Origin: Neptunomonas antarctica
GTDB taxonomy: Bacteria; Pseudomonadota; Gammaproteobacteria; Pseudomonadales; Balneatricaceae
Direction: 5' to 3'
DNA: 41,732 nt
Assembly: GCF_001305295.1 (NCBI RefSeq)
Contig: NZ_LJSI01000029.1
Coordinates: forward strand, 1 to 41,732
Positions within the stretch are counted from its first letter, which is position 1. Each line of letters opens with the position of its first letter. Below the pieces are notes generated by a model that ran no database searches, had not been told where the DNA came from, and was given only the letters and a program-made list of their open reading frames with translations. Positions 34,170 to 41,732 of this stretch are shown piece by piece. Both the position numbers and the translations under genes were made by a program.

Positions 34170-35102
34170 TCACTGCAGCCAGCTCATCCATAATGTCACG
34201 CTGAGCAATGAAACAACGGTGGTTATCACAACTATCTGCGACGTCTCTTTTTCAAAAACATCATATTTCAAGGCGACAACATGGGCTAATGCGCCAGTGG
34301 GTAATGCGGTTAATAATACCGTCGTCGCCATCCATATAGGGTCGTTTACATTCAACAGCCAAAAAGTGACTAAGGTCAGCGCAGGATGGATAGCCAGCTT
34401 CACGACGATCATCCAACCCAGTTCACTAAAGGGGATAGATGTTTTTGCAAACTTTAAGCTCGCCCCTAAACAAAACAAAGCAACCGGTACCGCCGCGGGA
34501 GCCAGCATATCCAACAGTGTTTGAACGCTGCCGGGCATTATTAAGGAATGGTAGGAACAGAAAAGCCCCAGCAGAGTCGAGATGAATATCGGGTTACGCA
34601 GTAAAGAGCGATCTAAAATAGACAGCATGGGTTTAAACCCGACTTCTTTCTGGCGTATCGATTCGATCAGCAATTGTGCGCCGCCTATCAGAAAAATATT
34701 GCCTGCCAGAATAATGCTGACGGTAGCGGCGTAAGCTTTATCTCCGAATATCGCAAAGGTTAGCGGAATCCCCATATAGGCATAGTTTGCAAAAGTACCA
34801 TTTAACGCCCGTAAGACTAATTGCTCTGCATTATTGGCTTTAAATAACACTCTGCTAGCCAGCACAACTACCATCCCGGTCAGCGCCACGCCCACAAAGA
34901 ACGCCGCTAATGCCGGCCCATTAATCAGATTATCAATGCTGGCTTTGCTGGCCGCATTAAACAACAAGGCAGGCACGGCCAGGAAATAGACGAACTGATT
35001 CAAACCCGGCAGCATATTGATATCGAAGACCGTACGCTTAGCCACATAGCCCAGAGCAATCATCAGAAACAGCGGTAGAATCGCCTGGAAACTTATTAGC
35101 AC
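34170..35102 (-). CDS. AEC-family (auxin efflux carrier-like) permease
   Basis: An integral membrane transporter with about ten hydrophobic segments spread over 310 residues. It has the AEC pattern of a first helix FQAILPLFLMIALGYVAKR and a repeated second half around 165-310 (IVVKLAIHPALTLVTFWLLN, VLLTALPTGALAHVVA). Bacterial members move carboxylates such as malate or malonate; the substrate here is unknown. I chose the GTG at 35102 because GGAG is seven bases upstream and the protein then starts right at helix 1. An ATG at 35135 would overlap the upstream LOG-like gene by 29 bp and has no ribosome binding site. Confidence 0.82.
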   Translation of the reverse strand: MLISFQAILPLFLMIALGYVAKRTVFDINMLPGLNQFVYFLAVPALLFNAASKASIDNLINGPALAAFFVGVALTGMVVVLASRVLFKANNAEQLVLRALNGTFANYAYMGIPLTFAIFGDKAYAATVSIILAGNIFLIGGAQLLIESIRQKEVGFKPMLSILDRSLLRNPIFISTLLGLFCSYHSLIMPGSVQTLLDMLAPAAVPVALFCLGASLKFAKTSIPFSELGWMIVVKLAIHPALTLVTFWLLNVNDPIWMATTVLLTALPTGALAHVVALKYDVFEKETSQIVVITTVVSLLSVTLWMSWLQ

Positions 35103-35106
35103 GATG

Positions 35107-35667
35107 TCAACTCCACTTTGCTTTTGGGGCTTCATAATGCTGCAACATATTCAGCAATTCGGAAGGGTCCGCACTGACTTGCATCATCCGGGCATATTCT
35201 GGTTTCATAAATTGCTGATCAACCACAGTGCCTATAAATCCCAGTAGCTGATCGTAGTAACCTTCGACATTTAAAAACCCGCAGGCTTTATGATGATAAC
35301 CCAGCTGCCCCCATGTCCAGATTTCAAATATCTCTTCTAATGTGCCAATCCCGCCGGGCATAGCGATAAATGCATCGGCTAACTCTGCCATTTTTGCTTT
35401 GCGTTCATGCATATCGGCGACGATAAAAAGCTCAGTCACGCCCGTGTGTTGAACCTCTTTATCTATCAGTGCAACAGGCATAACACCAGACACCTTACCG
35501 CCAGCCTCGAGAACACTGTCGGCAATAACCCCCATCAAGCCGGTTTTACCGCCGCCGTAAATCAACTCATGTCCCTGCTGCACCAACAAAGCACCTAACC
35601 GCCGGGCTTCTTCAGCAAATATTGGATTTACACCTGAGCCGGAACCGCAAAAAACTGCTATTTTCAT
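35107..35667 (-). CDS. LOG-family protein (TIGR00730; nucleoside 5'-monophosphate phosphoribohydrolase type)
   Basis: A 186-residue Rossmann-like protein with the LOG motifs intact: FCGSGSG near residues 6-12, GGGKTGLMG near 38-46, and MHERKAKMAELADAFIAMPG near 86-105, followed directly by GIGTLEE. These contain the arginine and glutamate used for cleaving the N-glycosidic bond of (cytokinin or purine) riboside 5'-monophosphates. Bacterial members are often mis-annotated as lysine decarboxylases; the motif shows that is wrong. It lies just upstream of the AEC permease, only a few bases apart, so they probably share an mRNA. Confidence 0.9.
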   Translation of the reverse strand: MKIAVFCGSGSGVNPIFAEEARRLGALLVQQGHELIYGGGKTGLMGVIADSVLEAGGKVSGVMPVALIDKEVQHTGVTELFIVADMHERKAKMAELADAFIAMPGGIGTLEEIFEIWTWGQLGYHHKACGFLNVEGYYDQLLGFIGTVVDQQFMKPEYARMMQVSADPSELLNMLQHYEAPKAKWS

Positions 35668-35763
35668 TTCTGATTCACTTCTTTAATGTCACACTGTAGC
35701 CAGCTTAACAAAATTCTTAATACTAAGTAGGCACAGATTATTGTCTATTTTCATGAGGTTATC

Positions 35764-36240
35764 ATGTACAAATTTATTGCTTTTGGCTTGTTTGTTAGCA
35801 CCACCTTATTAATAAGCGGTTGTTCTGACAATGAAGTAGGTGATATATCACTTGGAATGTTTACGACAGAAGACATAAAATTGAATATTTTAAAGGATGA
35901 TATTGTTTCAGGGGTAACATGTCACATCGCCTCAATAGAAGCAGATCTTAGTTTTTCAGATCCAAGTGATAGCTCTATCTCATGCAGACAAACTGGGGAA
36001 ATAACGCCTGATATGATAGCTCAAATAGATAAGAGCAAATCAGGTGATGTGGTCTTTAAGAAATCAAAAAGTATCTTTTTCAAGACAATGAAAATCAGAA
36101 GAATACTCGATGCTGAAAATCAAACGCTAATGTATGTTTCTTACTCTACAAAAGAAACCTCCGGAAGTTTTAAACATAGCCTTTCAACCGTTCCGCTATG
36201 GGGAACAAAAGCTTATGTTGAGCCAGTACCAGCTCAATAA
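35764..36240 (+). CDS. creA: CreA-family lipoprotein
   Basis: A 158-residue protein of the CreA family. The N-terminal signal ends in the lipobox LISGC (cysteine near residue 20), so it is probably a lipoprotein, unlike the E. coli CreA with an ordinary signal. The core segments VSGVTCHIASIEAD near 49-62, SSISCRQTGEI near 75-85 and VVFKKSKSIFFKTMKIRRI near 96-114 are typical, with the two core cysteines likely to form a disulphide. The function is unknown. GAGG precedes the ATG. The AT-rich, AGA-using DNA of this gene looks different from its neighbours, which may reflect acquisition or low expression. Confidence 0.84.
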   Translation: MYKFIAFGLFVSTTLLISGCSDNEVGDISLGMFTTEDIKLNILKDDIVSGVTCHIASIEADLSFSDPSDSSISCRQTGEITPDMIAQIDKSKSGDVVFKKSKSIFFKTMKIRRILDAENQTLMYVSYSTKETSGSFKHSLSTVPLWGTKAYVEPVPAQ

Positions 36241-36286
36241 CGACAAAAGCAGCCATAAATACTCACTGTCTACTGTTCAGTGTTTA

Positions 36287-37171
36287 TTAGTAAGTCGTTA
36301 ACAGAACATCCACTAATTCTTTTGCTGCCGTAGACAACGGATAGCGACGCCGGGTTATCACGCCGACTTGCCGGGTGATGACCGGCGCTTCCAGTGGCCG
36401 GCACACCGCGCCTAATTCTGTCATTTGGCCAAAACAGAGCGAAGGTACAACACTGACGCCTAAGCCTGTTGCCACCATCCGCCCGATCGTGGCCAGTTGG
36501 TGTGTTTCAAATTGAGGCGATAGTGCCAACCCCTCCTGTTCTAACATCTGATCGACTAACAAGCGCACACTTGAAGGCCGCTGAAGAATAATAAAATCAT
36601 ACTGCAACAGCTGCTGCCACTGGATAACCTCTTGATTAATCAATGGATGTTTTTCCGGTAAGACGGCGATAAAGCGATCATCAAATAAAGGGTTAAATAG
36701 CAAGTCTTCTGTATCGCCGGGATCAAATGACACGCCGACTTCTACCCGTCCACTGCGCACCATATCAACCACATCTTCGGCGATAACATCATGCACCATC
36801 ATGTTGATCTGCGGATATTTGTTTCTGAAATCCCGCAAGGCTAACGGTAACTGATTAGAGGCAAATGAGGGCATACTGGCGATGGCCACCTTGCCACGAA
36901 ACAGCGCAAAGCGGTTATGCATCTCGTCAACAGCTTCATCCAGATCAGCCAATAGCCGCTGCGCTGTCGGATAAAACGCCTCCCCTTCAGGCGTCAGAGA
37001 TAAGGTTCGCGTAGTACGGGCCAGCAATGATCCGCCGAGCTCTTCTTCTAAGTTTTTGATAGCCACACTCAGTGCAGGCTGTGAGAGATGAACCAGTGCG
37101 CAGCCTTCAGTAAAGCTTCGGGTTTTAGCGACGGCAACAAAAGCACGAAGCTGTTTTACGGTTATATTCAT
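36287..37171 (-). CDS. LysR-family regulator divergent from scoAB
   Basis: A 294-residue LysR-type regulator. Its winged helix-turn-helix (FVAVAKTRSFTEGCALVHLS near residues 11-30, then QPALSVAIKNLEEELGGSLL) is followed by an effector domain. It is divergent from the CoA-transferase operon with 145 bp between. A dyad in that gap (37183-37214) could be its operator, so it probably controls scoAB. The effector may be acetoacetate or a related acid, by inference. Confidence 0.9.
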   Translation of the reverse strand: MNITVKQLRAFVAVAKTRSFTEGCALVHLSQPALSVAIKNLEEELGGSLLARTTRTLSLTPEGEAFYPTAQRLLADLDEAVDEMHNRFALFRGKVAIASMPSFASNQLPLALRDFRNKYPQINMMVHDVIAEDVVDMVRSGRVEVGVSFDPGDTEDLLFNPLFDDRFIAVLPEKHPLINQEVIQWQQLLQYDFIILQRPSSVRLLVDQMLEQEGLALSPQFETHQLATIGRMVATGLGVSVVPSLCFGQMTELGAVCRPLEAPVITRQVGVITRRRYPLSTAAKELVDVLLTTY

Positions 37172-37182
37172 AAAAAGAGTTT

Positions 37183-37214
37183 ATTAATCCTTCGAATAAA
37201 TTCATTGGATTAAT
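37183..37214. promoter_or_regulatory. Candidate LysR operator upstream of scoA
   Basis: ATTAATCC (37183-37190) and GGATTAAT (37207-37214) form a perfect inverted repeat with 16 bases between, in the divergent gap. It lies about 100 bp upstream of scoA and just beyond the LysR start. Confidence 0.55.
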
Positions 37215-37316
37215 ATAAAAGAGTATAGGACACTTAACAAACTAAAAATCAGCCTTCGCATCAATAACGCCCAGGCCGATACAATAAAAACAGATAACAA
37301 GGCATGGAGGAGTTCA

Positions 37317-38015
37317 ATGGCGGGTTTTAATAAAGTAGTCAACAGCTACGAAGAAGCGATGGCCGGTTTGGAAGACGGCATGACCGTTGTCGCTGGCGGC
37401 TTTGGTCTTTGTGGTATCCCTGAAAACCTGATTAACCAGATCAAGACAATGGGCACTAAAGATCTGACTATCGTATCCAACAACTGTGGCGTTGATGGTT
37501 TTGGCCTTGGCGTGTTACTGGAAGACCGTCAGGTTAAAAAAATGGTCTCCTCATATGTAGGTGAAAACGCACTGTTTATGCAGCAACTACTGGCAGGCGA
37601 ACTGGAAGTTGTACTGACCCCCCAGGGAACCCTTGCTGAAAAAATGCGTGCAGGTGGTGCTGGCATCCCGGCATTCTTCACTGCAACTGGCTATGGCACA
37701 CCCGTAGCAGAAGGCAAAGAAGTACGTGAGTTCAATGGCCGCAAGTGCATCCTGGAAGAATCGATCACAGGTGATTTCGCGATTGTAAAAGGCTGGAAAG
37801 CAGACAGGTATGGCAACGTTATCTACCGCCATACTGCCCAGAACTTTAATCCAATGGCTGCTACGGCCGGCAAGATTACCGTTGTTGAAGTGGAAGAGAT
37901 TGTGGAGCCCGGTGAGTTAGACCCGGCACACATCCACACACCAGGTATCTATGTGAACCGAGTGATTCTTGGCACTTTCGAAAAACGCATTGAACAACGC
38001 ACTGTCCGTAAGTAG
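37317..38015 (+). CDS. scoA: Succinyl-CoA:3-ketoacid CoA transferase, subunit A
   Basis: A 232-residue alpha subunit of the 3-oxoacid CoA-transferase family, very close to ScoA. It has [16 protein letters not shown] near residues 25-40, [16 protein letters not shown] near 50-65, and [20 protein letters not shown] near 100-119. The C-terminal [10 protein letters not shown] block follows. With subunit B it moves CoA from succinyl-CoA to acetoacetate, giving acetoacetyl-CoA for thiolysis. GGAGG lies just before the ATG. It is the first gene of the operon. PcaI and AtoD are relatives, but this match with ScoA is better. Confidence 0.92.
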   Translation: MAGFNKVVNSYEEAMAGLEDGMTVVAGGFGLCGIPENLINQIKTMGTKDLTIVSNNCGVDGFGLGVLLEDRQVKKMVSSYVGENALFMQQLLAGELEVVLTPQGTLAEKMRAGGAGIPAFFTATGYGTPVAEGKEVREFNGRKCILEESITGDFAIVKGWKADRYGNVIYRHTAQNFNPMAATAGKITVVEVEEIVEPGELDPAHIHTPGIYVNRVILGTFEKRIEQRTVRK

Positions 38016-38027
38016 AGGGTTATAAAG

Positions 38028-38684
38028 ATGGCATTAACACGTGAACAAATCGCAATCCGTGTAGCCCGTGAATTAAAGGACGGCTACTACGTAAACCTGG
38101 GTATTGGTATTCCTACACTGGTGGCTAACTATGTACCGGAAGGTATCGATGTGATGCTGCAATCCGAAAACGGACTGCTCGGTATGGGCCCATTCCCAAC
38201 TGAAGATGAAATTGATGCTGATATGATCAATGCGGGTAAGCAGACCGTCACAGCAGCGACCGGCGCGTCTATTTTTTCTTCAGCAGAATCCTTCGCCATG
38301 ATCCGTGGCGGTCATGTAGATTTGACAGTCCTTGGCGCGTTTGAAGTAGATATCGAAGGTAATATCGCTTCCTACATGATCCCGGGCAAACTGATCAAAG
38401 GGATGGGTGGCGCTATGGATTTGGTAGCGGGTGCGGATAACATTATTGTTACAATGACTCACGCCTCTAAACACGGTGAATCTAAGCTGCTAACTAAATG
38501 TACTCTGCCCCTGACAGGTGCCGGCTGCATCAAGAAAGTACTGACTGACTTAGCCTTTATTGAAATTGAAAACGGTACTTTCATTCTTAAAGAGCGCGCA
38601 CCAGGCGTGTCTGTTGAAGAAATTGTTTCGAAAACCGAAGGTAAAATGATCGTTCCTGATCATGTACCTGAAATGGTTTTCTAA
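38028..38684 (+). CDS. scoB: Succinyl-CoA:3-ketoacid CoA transferase, subunit B
   Basis: The 218-residue beta subunit. The catalytic glutamate is in LQSENGLLGMGPFP near residues 42-55, which forms the CoA thioester. GYYVNLGIGIPTLVANYVP near 18-36 and GGAMDLVAGADNIIVTMTH near 126-144 are conserved. It begins 12 bp after scoA with a GAGGG site, so the subunits are made from one mRNA, and a terminator follows. Confidence 0.93.
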   Translation: MALTREQIAIRVARELKDGYYVNLGIGIPTLVANYVPEGIDVMLQSENGLLGMGPFPTEDEIDADMINAGKQTVTAATGASIFSSAESFAMIRGGHVDLTVLGAFEVDIEGNIASYMIPGKLIKGMGGAMDLVAGADNIIVTMTHASKHGESKLLTKCTLPLTGAGCIKKVLTDLAFIEIENGTFILKERAPGVSVEEIVSKTEGKMIVPDHVPEMVF

Positions 38685-38719
38685 GAACACACCGTCCCAA
38701 CAGATTACGGTTCGTCTCT

Positions 38720-38756
38720 AGCCCTCATTCTATGCAAACAGAATGAGGGCTTTTTT
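38720..38756 (+). terminator. Rho-independent terminator after scoB
   Basis: AGCCCTCATTC and GAATGAGGGCT pair over 11 bp across a 10-base loop, followed by TTTTTT. It closes the scoAB operon. Confidence 0.94.
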
Positions 38757-38900
38757 ATGATCTTTTAGGTCATGCGGGATAAGGCAGAAAAGATGAATAG
38801 AACACATTCATCTGTTTTGGCCTAATCACAATCCGCACATTGGTTGCTATCATTTACCATTGAACACGCTATAATCTCGCGCAGTTCGCTCGATAAGAGT

Positions 38901-39019
38901 GAATTCCTAAGGGGTGGCGCAGAAATATAGAGAGTATATAAACCCTCTCTATCGCCTGAGATGCATATGGAATGCGAACCCTTTGAACCTGATCCGGACG
39001 ATACCGGCGTAGGAATAGG
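38901..39019 (+). ncRNA. TPP (thiamin pyrophosphate) riboswitch, THI element
   Basis: The core is unmistakable: GGGGTG at 38911-38916, CTGAGATG at 38956-38963, ACCCTTTGAACCTGATC near 38979-38995, and CCGG..ACCGGCGTAGGAA at 38995-39015. P1 pairs ATTCCTA (38903-38909) with TAGGAAT (39010-39016). A long variable P3 extension pairs ATAGAGAG (38926-38933) with CTCTCTAT (38945-38952). It lies about 70 bases ahead of the TonB-receptor start codon. Small hairpins between it and the start could hide the ribosome binding site, which fits translational control. Confidence 0.96.
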
Positions 39020-39055
39020 AAAGTCGCATTACTTCTTTATTTTCCCGCTTCTCAA

Positions 39056-39081
39056 CCGGGTCTCTGAACTTTTCCGGAGAC
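39056..39081 (+). promoter_or_regulatory. Candidate ribosome-binding-site sequestering hairpin
   Basis: GTCTC (39060-39064) can pair with GAGAC (39077-39081), which covers the GGAGA ribosome binding site at 39076-39080. CCGG at 39056-39059 can pair with CCGG at 39074-39077, and CCCG (39044-39047) can compete by pairing with CGGG (39057-39060). Such alternatives are what a TPP switch needs for translational control. Confidence 0.55.
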
Positions 39082-39086
39082 TTGTT

Positions 39087-41156
39087 ATGTTTGTAAAACC
39101 CGCATACTTTGTTAAATCCGCAGTGGCTCTCGCTGTGCTCTCGGCTAACTACACACTTGCCGCTGAAGAATCCAGTGTCACACTGCCCACTATTGTCGTT
39201 ACATCAGGTTTTCGCGGTGCCGCGCTTCAGGAGGTCCCTACCAGCCTGACCGTTGTTGATGAGCAGAAAATCACAGAACGTAATGCTGATCATCTGGAAG
39301 ATCTGATTAATCTGGCCCCCAATGTAAACTCATCCAGCGGCGCATCACACGCCAAATATTTTCAGATTCGCGGTATCGGTGAACGCAGCCAGTTTATTGG
39401 GCCTATCAATCCATCCGTAGGTGTCATTATGGATGGCATTGATATGAGTAATATCGGCGGCGCGGCAACCATGATGGATGCCCAGCAGGTAGAAGTCCTG
39501 CGTGGCCCACAAGGCACCTTGTATGGCGCAAATGCACTGGCGGGCCTGATTAACATCCGCTCTAACGACCCAACGACCGTCACAAGCGGTGATATCGAGG
39601 CCACACTCGGCACTTATAATACCCGCCGTCTTTCTGCCGCCGTGGGCGGGCCTATTAATGACAGCGTAGGTTATCGTATCGCCTTTGAAAGCAATAAAAG
39701 TGATGGCTTTACCGAAAACAAATATTTAAACAAAGACGACACCAATAATATTGATGAAACCCTGTTTCGCGGCAAGTTACGCATAGAAGCCAGTGATTAT
39801 CAGATGATCGATCTCACCGCTTTCTATGCCAATATCGATAACGGATACGATGCTTTTTCATTGGATAATAGCCGCACTACTTCATCCGATGAGCCAGGAC
39901 ATGATCGTCAGGAAACATCAGCATTTGCTGCAAAATCCACCTGGACAGGCAACGATGACTTTACACTGGAAACATCGCTAAGCTATTCAGAGTCTGACCT
40001 TGAATATGGTTATGATGAAGATTGGGTTTATGATGGGTATTCAGGAGGCTACACAGCCTTTGATAATTATATCCGCGATACTAAAACAACTACAGCAGAA
40101 GTACGTTTGATTTCTGCACCCGGTGCTGAGTTATTTGACGGATCGACTACCTGGGCAACGGGAGTTTATTACTACAACCGCTCTACTGATCTGCTTCGCG
40201 TATACACTTATGACGATGATTTCACTAGCCAATTTGATACCACGCGTATCTCCGCCTACGGGCAACTGGAAACTAAGCTCTCTGAACAATATATTCTGAC
40301 TACCGGTCTACGTATTGAACACGCCGAATCAGAATACAAGGATAACGATGGCGCAACCTCGAATCCAGAAGAGCTACTCCTGGGTGGTCGCTTGGCATTA
40401 GAATATCTCGCTAATAAAAATACAACCTTGTATGGCTTAATTTCTCGCGGCTATAAAGTCGGCGGATTTAATGCCGATAGTTCGCTTCCTGCAAACCTGC
40501 AAACATTTGATACTGAAACCCTGTGGAACTATGAAATAGGTACTAAAGGGAATTGGCTGAATAACCAGCTGCAGACACAAATAGCTCTCTTTTATCAACA
40601 GCGGGACAATGCCCAGATAAAAGGCAACCGTACTATTACTAATTCTGGTGGCGGTACCAGTTTTTTCGATTACGTAGGCAATGCTGAAAATGCCTACAGC
40701 TATGGCTTAGAAGCGGAAGTTCAATGGAGAGTAAATTCTAGCGTGTCACTGTTTGGCTCACTCGGCCTGCTGGATACAACGCTGGAAGATGCAGACGCTG
40801 ACTTCGATGGACGTGAAGCTGCCCAGGCACCTAATTATCAATACACGCTAGGCGCTAACTTCAGTCATGGCCGTGGCTGGTTCTCTGGCGTCGACATTGA
40901 GGGTAAAGATGAGTTCTACTTCTCCGACAGTCACAGCCAACAGTCTGAAGCTTACACGTTACTTAATGCTCGCGCAGGCTATAAAACTAAGGACTGGAGT
41001 GTCACCTTATGGGGCAAAAATCTAACAGATGAAGATACCTATATTCGCGGCTACTATTTCGAAAACGAACCTAGTGATGCATATACAATAAAACATAGAT
41101 ACACCCAGCTAGGCGCTCCTCGCCAGATTGGAATGACAGCAAAAATGACCTTTTAA
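39087..41156 (+). CDS. TonB-dependent outer membrane receptor, probably for thiamin or a precursor
   Basis: I place the start at the ATG at 39087 (689 residues), with GGAGA seven bases upstream. A longer in-frame start would translate the riboswitch itself. A signal peptide (about residues 1-25, ending LAA) is followed by a TonB box-like TIVVTSG. The plug domain (about 40-150) carries the family signature VEVLRGPQGTLYGANALAGLINIRS. The barrel fills the rest and ends in the aromatic F needed for assembly. The ligand is inferred from the TPP riboswitch upstream, which implies thiamin, its phosphates or a precursor. No partner transporter gene is nearby. Confidence 0.9.
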   Translation: MFVKPAYFVKSAVALAVLSANYTLAAEESSVTLPTIVVTSGFRGAALQEVPTSLTVVDEQKITERNADHLEDLINLAPNVNSSSGASHAKYFQIRGIGERSQFIGPINPSVGVIMDGIDMSNIGGAATMMDAQQVEVLRGPQGTLYGANALAGLINIRSNDPTTVTSGDIEATLGTYNTRRLSAAVGGPINDSVGYRIAFESNKSDGFTENKYLNKDDTNNIDETLFRGKLRIEASDYQMIDLTAFYANIDNGYDAFSLDNSRTTSSDEPGHDRQETSAFAAKSTWTGNDDFTLETSLSYSESDLEYGYDEDWVYDGYSGGYTAFDNYIRDTKTTTAEVRLISAPGAELFDGSTTWATGVYYYNRSTDLLRVYTYDDDFTSQFDTTRISAYGQLETKLSEQYILTTGLRIEHAESEYKDNDGATSNPEELLLGGRLALEYLANKNTTLYGLISRGYKVGGFNADSSLPANLQTFDTETLWNYEIGTKGNWLNNQLQTQIALFYQQRDNAQIKGNRTITNSGGGTSFFDYVGNAENAYSYGLEAEVQWRVNSSVSLFGSLGLLDTTLEDADADFDGREAAQAPNYQYTLGANFSHGRGWFSGVDIEGKDEFYFSDSHSQQSEAYTLLNARAGYKTKDWSVTLWGKNLTDEDTYIRGYYFENEPSDAYTIKHRYTQLGAPRQIGMTAKMTF

Positions 41157-41170
41157 AAATCCTGAAATAA

Positions 41171-41199
41171 AAAACCGGTGCTTATTAGCACCGGTTTTT
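41171..41199 (+). terminator. Rho-independent terminator after the TonB-dependent receptor
   Basis: AAAACCGGTGC pairs with GCACCGGTTTT over 11 bp, followed by a short T-run, 14 bases after the stop codon. Confidence 0.93.
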
Positions 41200-41732
41200 A
41201 TAACGGCCAAAACATAGATATGTCGAGCTTAAATCATCCTGATTTGTAATCTAAATCAGTCTTTTACGCCAGCCTGACTCCTTCTGACGCCGTTAATAAA
41301 GAGGCTTATGTCCTTCAGAATAGCATTAACATCTTTCATATTTATCACATCAATGATGGCTGACCTATAACCTCAATTTTTTGTTAACGAAGCCTGCTTC
41401 AGCATAATAATTTCTAATCACCAATAGCTCTCAAGCATAGTTACGCATCGACTGAACAACCTCGGGTAAAGCGCACCGCACACGTGAATATAATTAAAGT
41501 TTTTTTCAAATGACTGAAATAAAATAATGGTAGTAAAACCTGCTAATCTATACAAAACCTCATTAATAAAAATGTAACTTATTATTTCAATTGATTAAAA
41601 TATAAAATCTACAGAATAAACTTAGGCTATAATTGTCGTTATAAAAATATTTTCATGCTTAATTAAATTATTAAAAACTTAAATTCTATTAAAATCCTAG
41701 AAATATATTTCCATATAATATTATAATAAATT
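41200..41732. other. AT-rich intergenic region at the right edge, no gene seen
   Basis: About 530 bases with no frame I can support on either strand. It becomes very AT-rich past 41500. A small inverted repeat CTGATTT-N7-AAATCAG lies at 41239-41259. It is probably the upstream region of a gene outside the window. Confidence 0.6.

Noticed and set aside
38961-39086. In-frame extension of the TonB receptor to an ATG at 38961
   Set aside because: It would translate conserved riboswitch core sequence; the ATG at 39087 has a ribosome binding site and a normal signal peptide.
1-41732. Mobile elements, CRISPR arrays, tRNA or rRNA genes, or a defence system
   Set aside because: I looked and saw no transposase, integrase, regularly spaced repeat array, cloverleaf-like sequence or defence gene.

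Overview
The window looks like a chromosomal segment of a marine, aerobic, heterotrophic gammaproteobacterium. The gene families (YdiJ, RraA, CreA, SlyD, NsrR, MmsR), the moderate GC content with AT-rich spacers, and the protein sequences resemble Oceanospirillales-type organisms such as Amphritea or Neptunomonas. The genus is an inference. I see no phage, insertion sequence, CRISPR array, tRNA or rRNA. The content is mostly acyl-CoA catabolism plus signalling and small accessory genes.

Region 1 (1-6760) is a phenylacetate cluster. The 5' end of a PaaN-type gene runs off the left edge, divergent from paaF-paaG-paaH-paaI-paaJ-paaK, which is closed by a strong terminator. The ring-epoxidase genes paaABCDE are not in view. 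Region 2 (6850-7970) holds an NsrR-type nitric-oxide sensor with the three cluster cysteines at the E. coli positions, then two small unrecognised genes facing away from each other. Their shared promoter carries a very good NsrR-like operator, which makes them candidates for undescribed nitrosative-stress proteins. Region 3 (7970-14950) carries rraA, a DUF5610 gene behind a sigma-28-like promoter, ydiJ (D-2-hydroxyglutarate dehydrogenase) with a divergent LysR regulator, and a cvfB-like gene whose stop codon lies inside a 78-bp partial tandem duplication.

Region 4 (15070-23780) is signalling and miscellany: a double-Cache hybrid histidine kinase with an OmpR-type response regulator, an orphan and eroded ETF-beta-like gene, small hypothetical genes, a MmcQ/YjbR protein, a PhnA-type zinc-ribbon protein, and a methyl-accepting chemotaxis protein. 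Region 5 (23835-32648) is a complete distal valine pathway on the minus strand, mmsA-acd-ech-hibch-mmsB-prpE, with a divergent AraC-type mmsR. It turns isobutyryl-CoA into propionyl-CoA. Its spacers hold intercistronic hairpins and two short tandem-repeat tracts.

Region 6 (32651-38760) has a slyD/hydrolase pair, a LOG-family/AEC transporter pair, a CreA lipoprotein, and a LysR regulator divergent from scoAB (ketone-body CoA transferase). Region 7 (38900-41200) is a clear TPP riboswitch in front of a TonB-dependent receptor, which points to thiamin uptake across the outer membrane. The last ~530 bases are AT-rich with no gene that I can see.

Taken together, phenylacetate, valine and acetoacetate feed acetyl-, succinyl- and propionyl-CoA to central metabolism, and D-2-hydroxyglutarate is recycled to 2-oxoglutarate. 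The observations most worth following are the NsrR-box small genes, the TPP-controlled receptor, the sigma-28-like DUF5610 promoter and the duplication at the cvfB stop.
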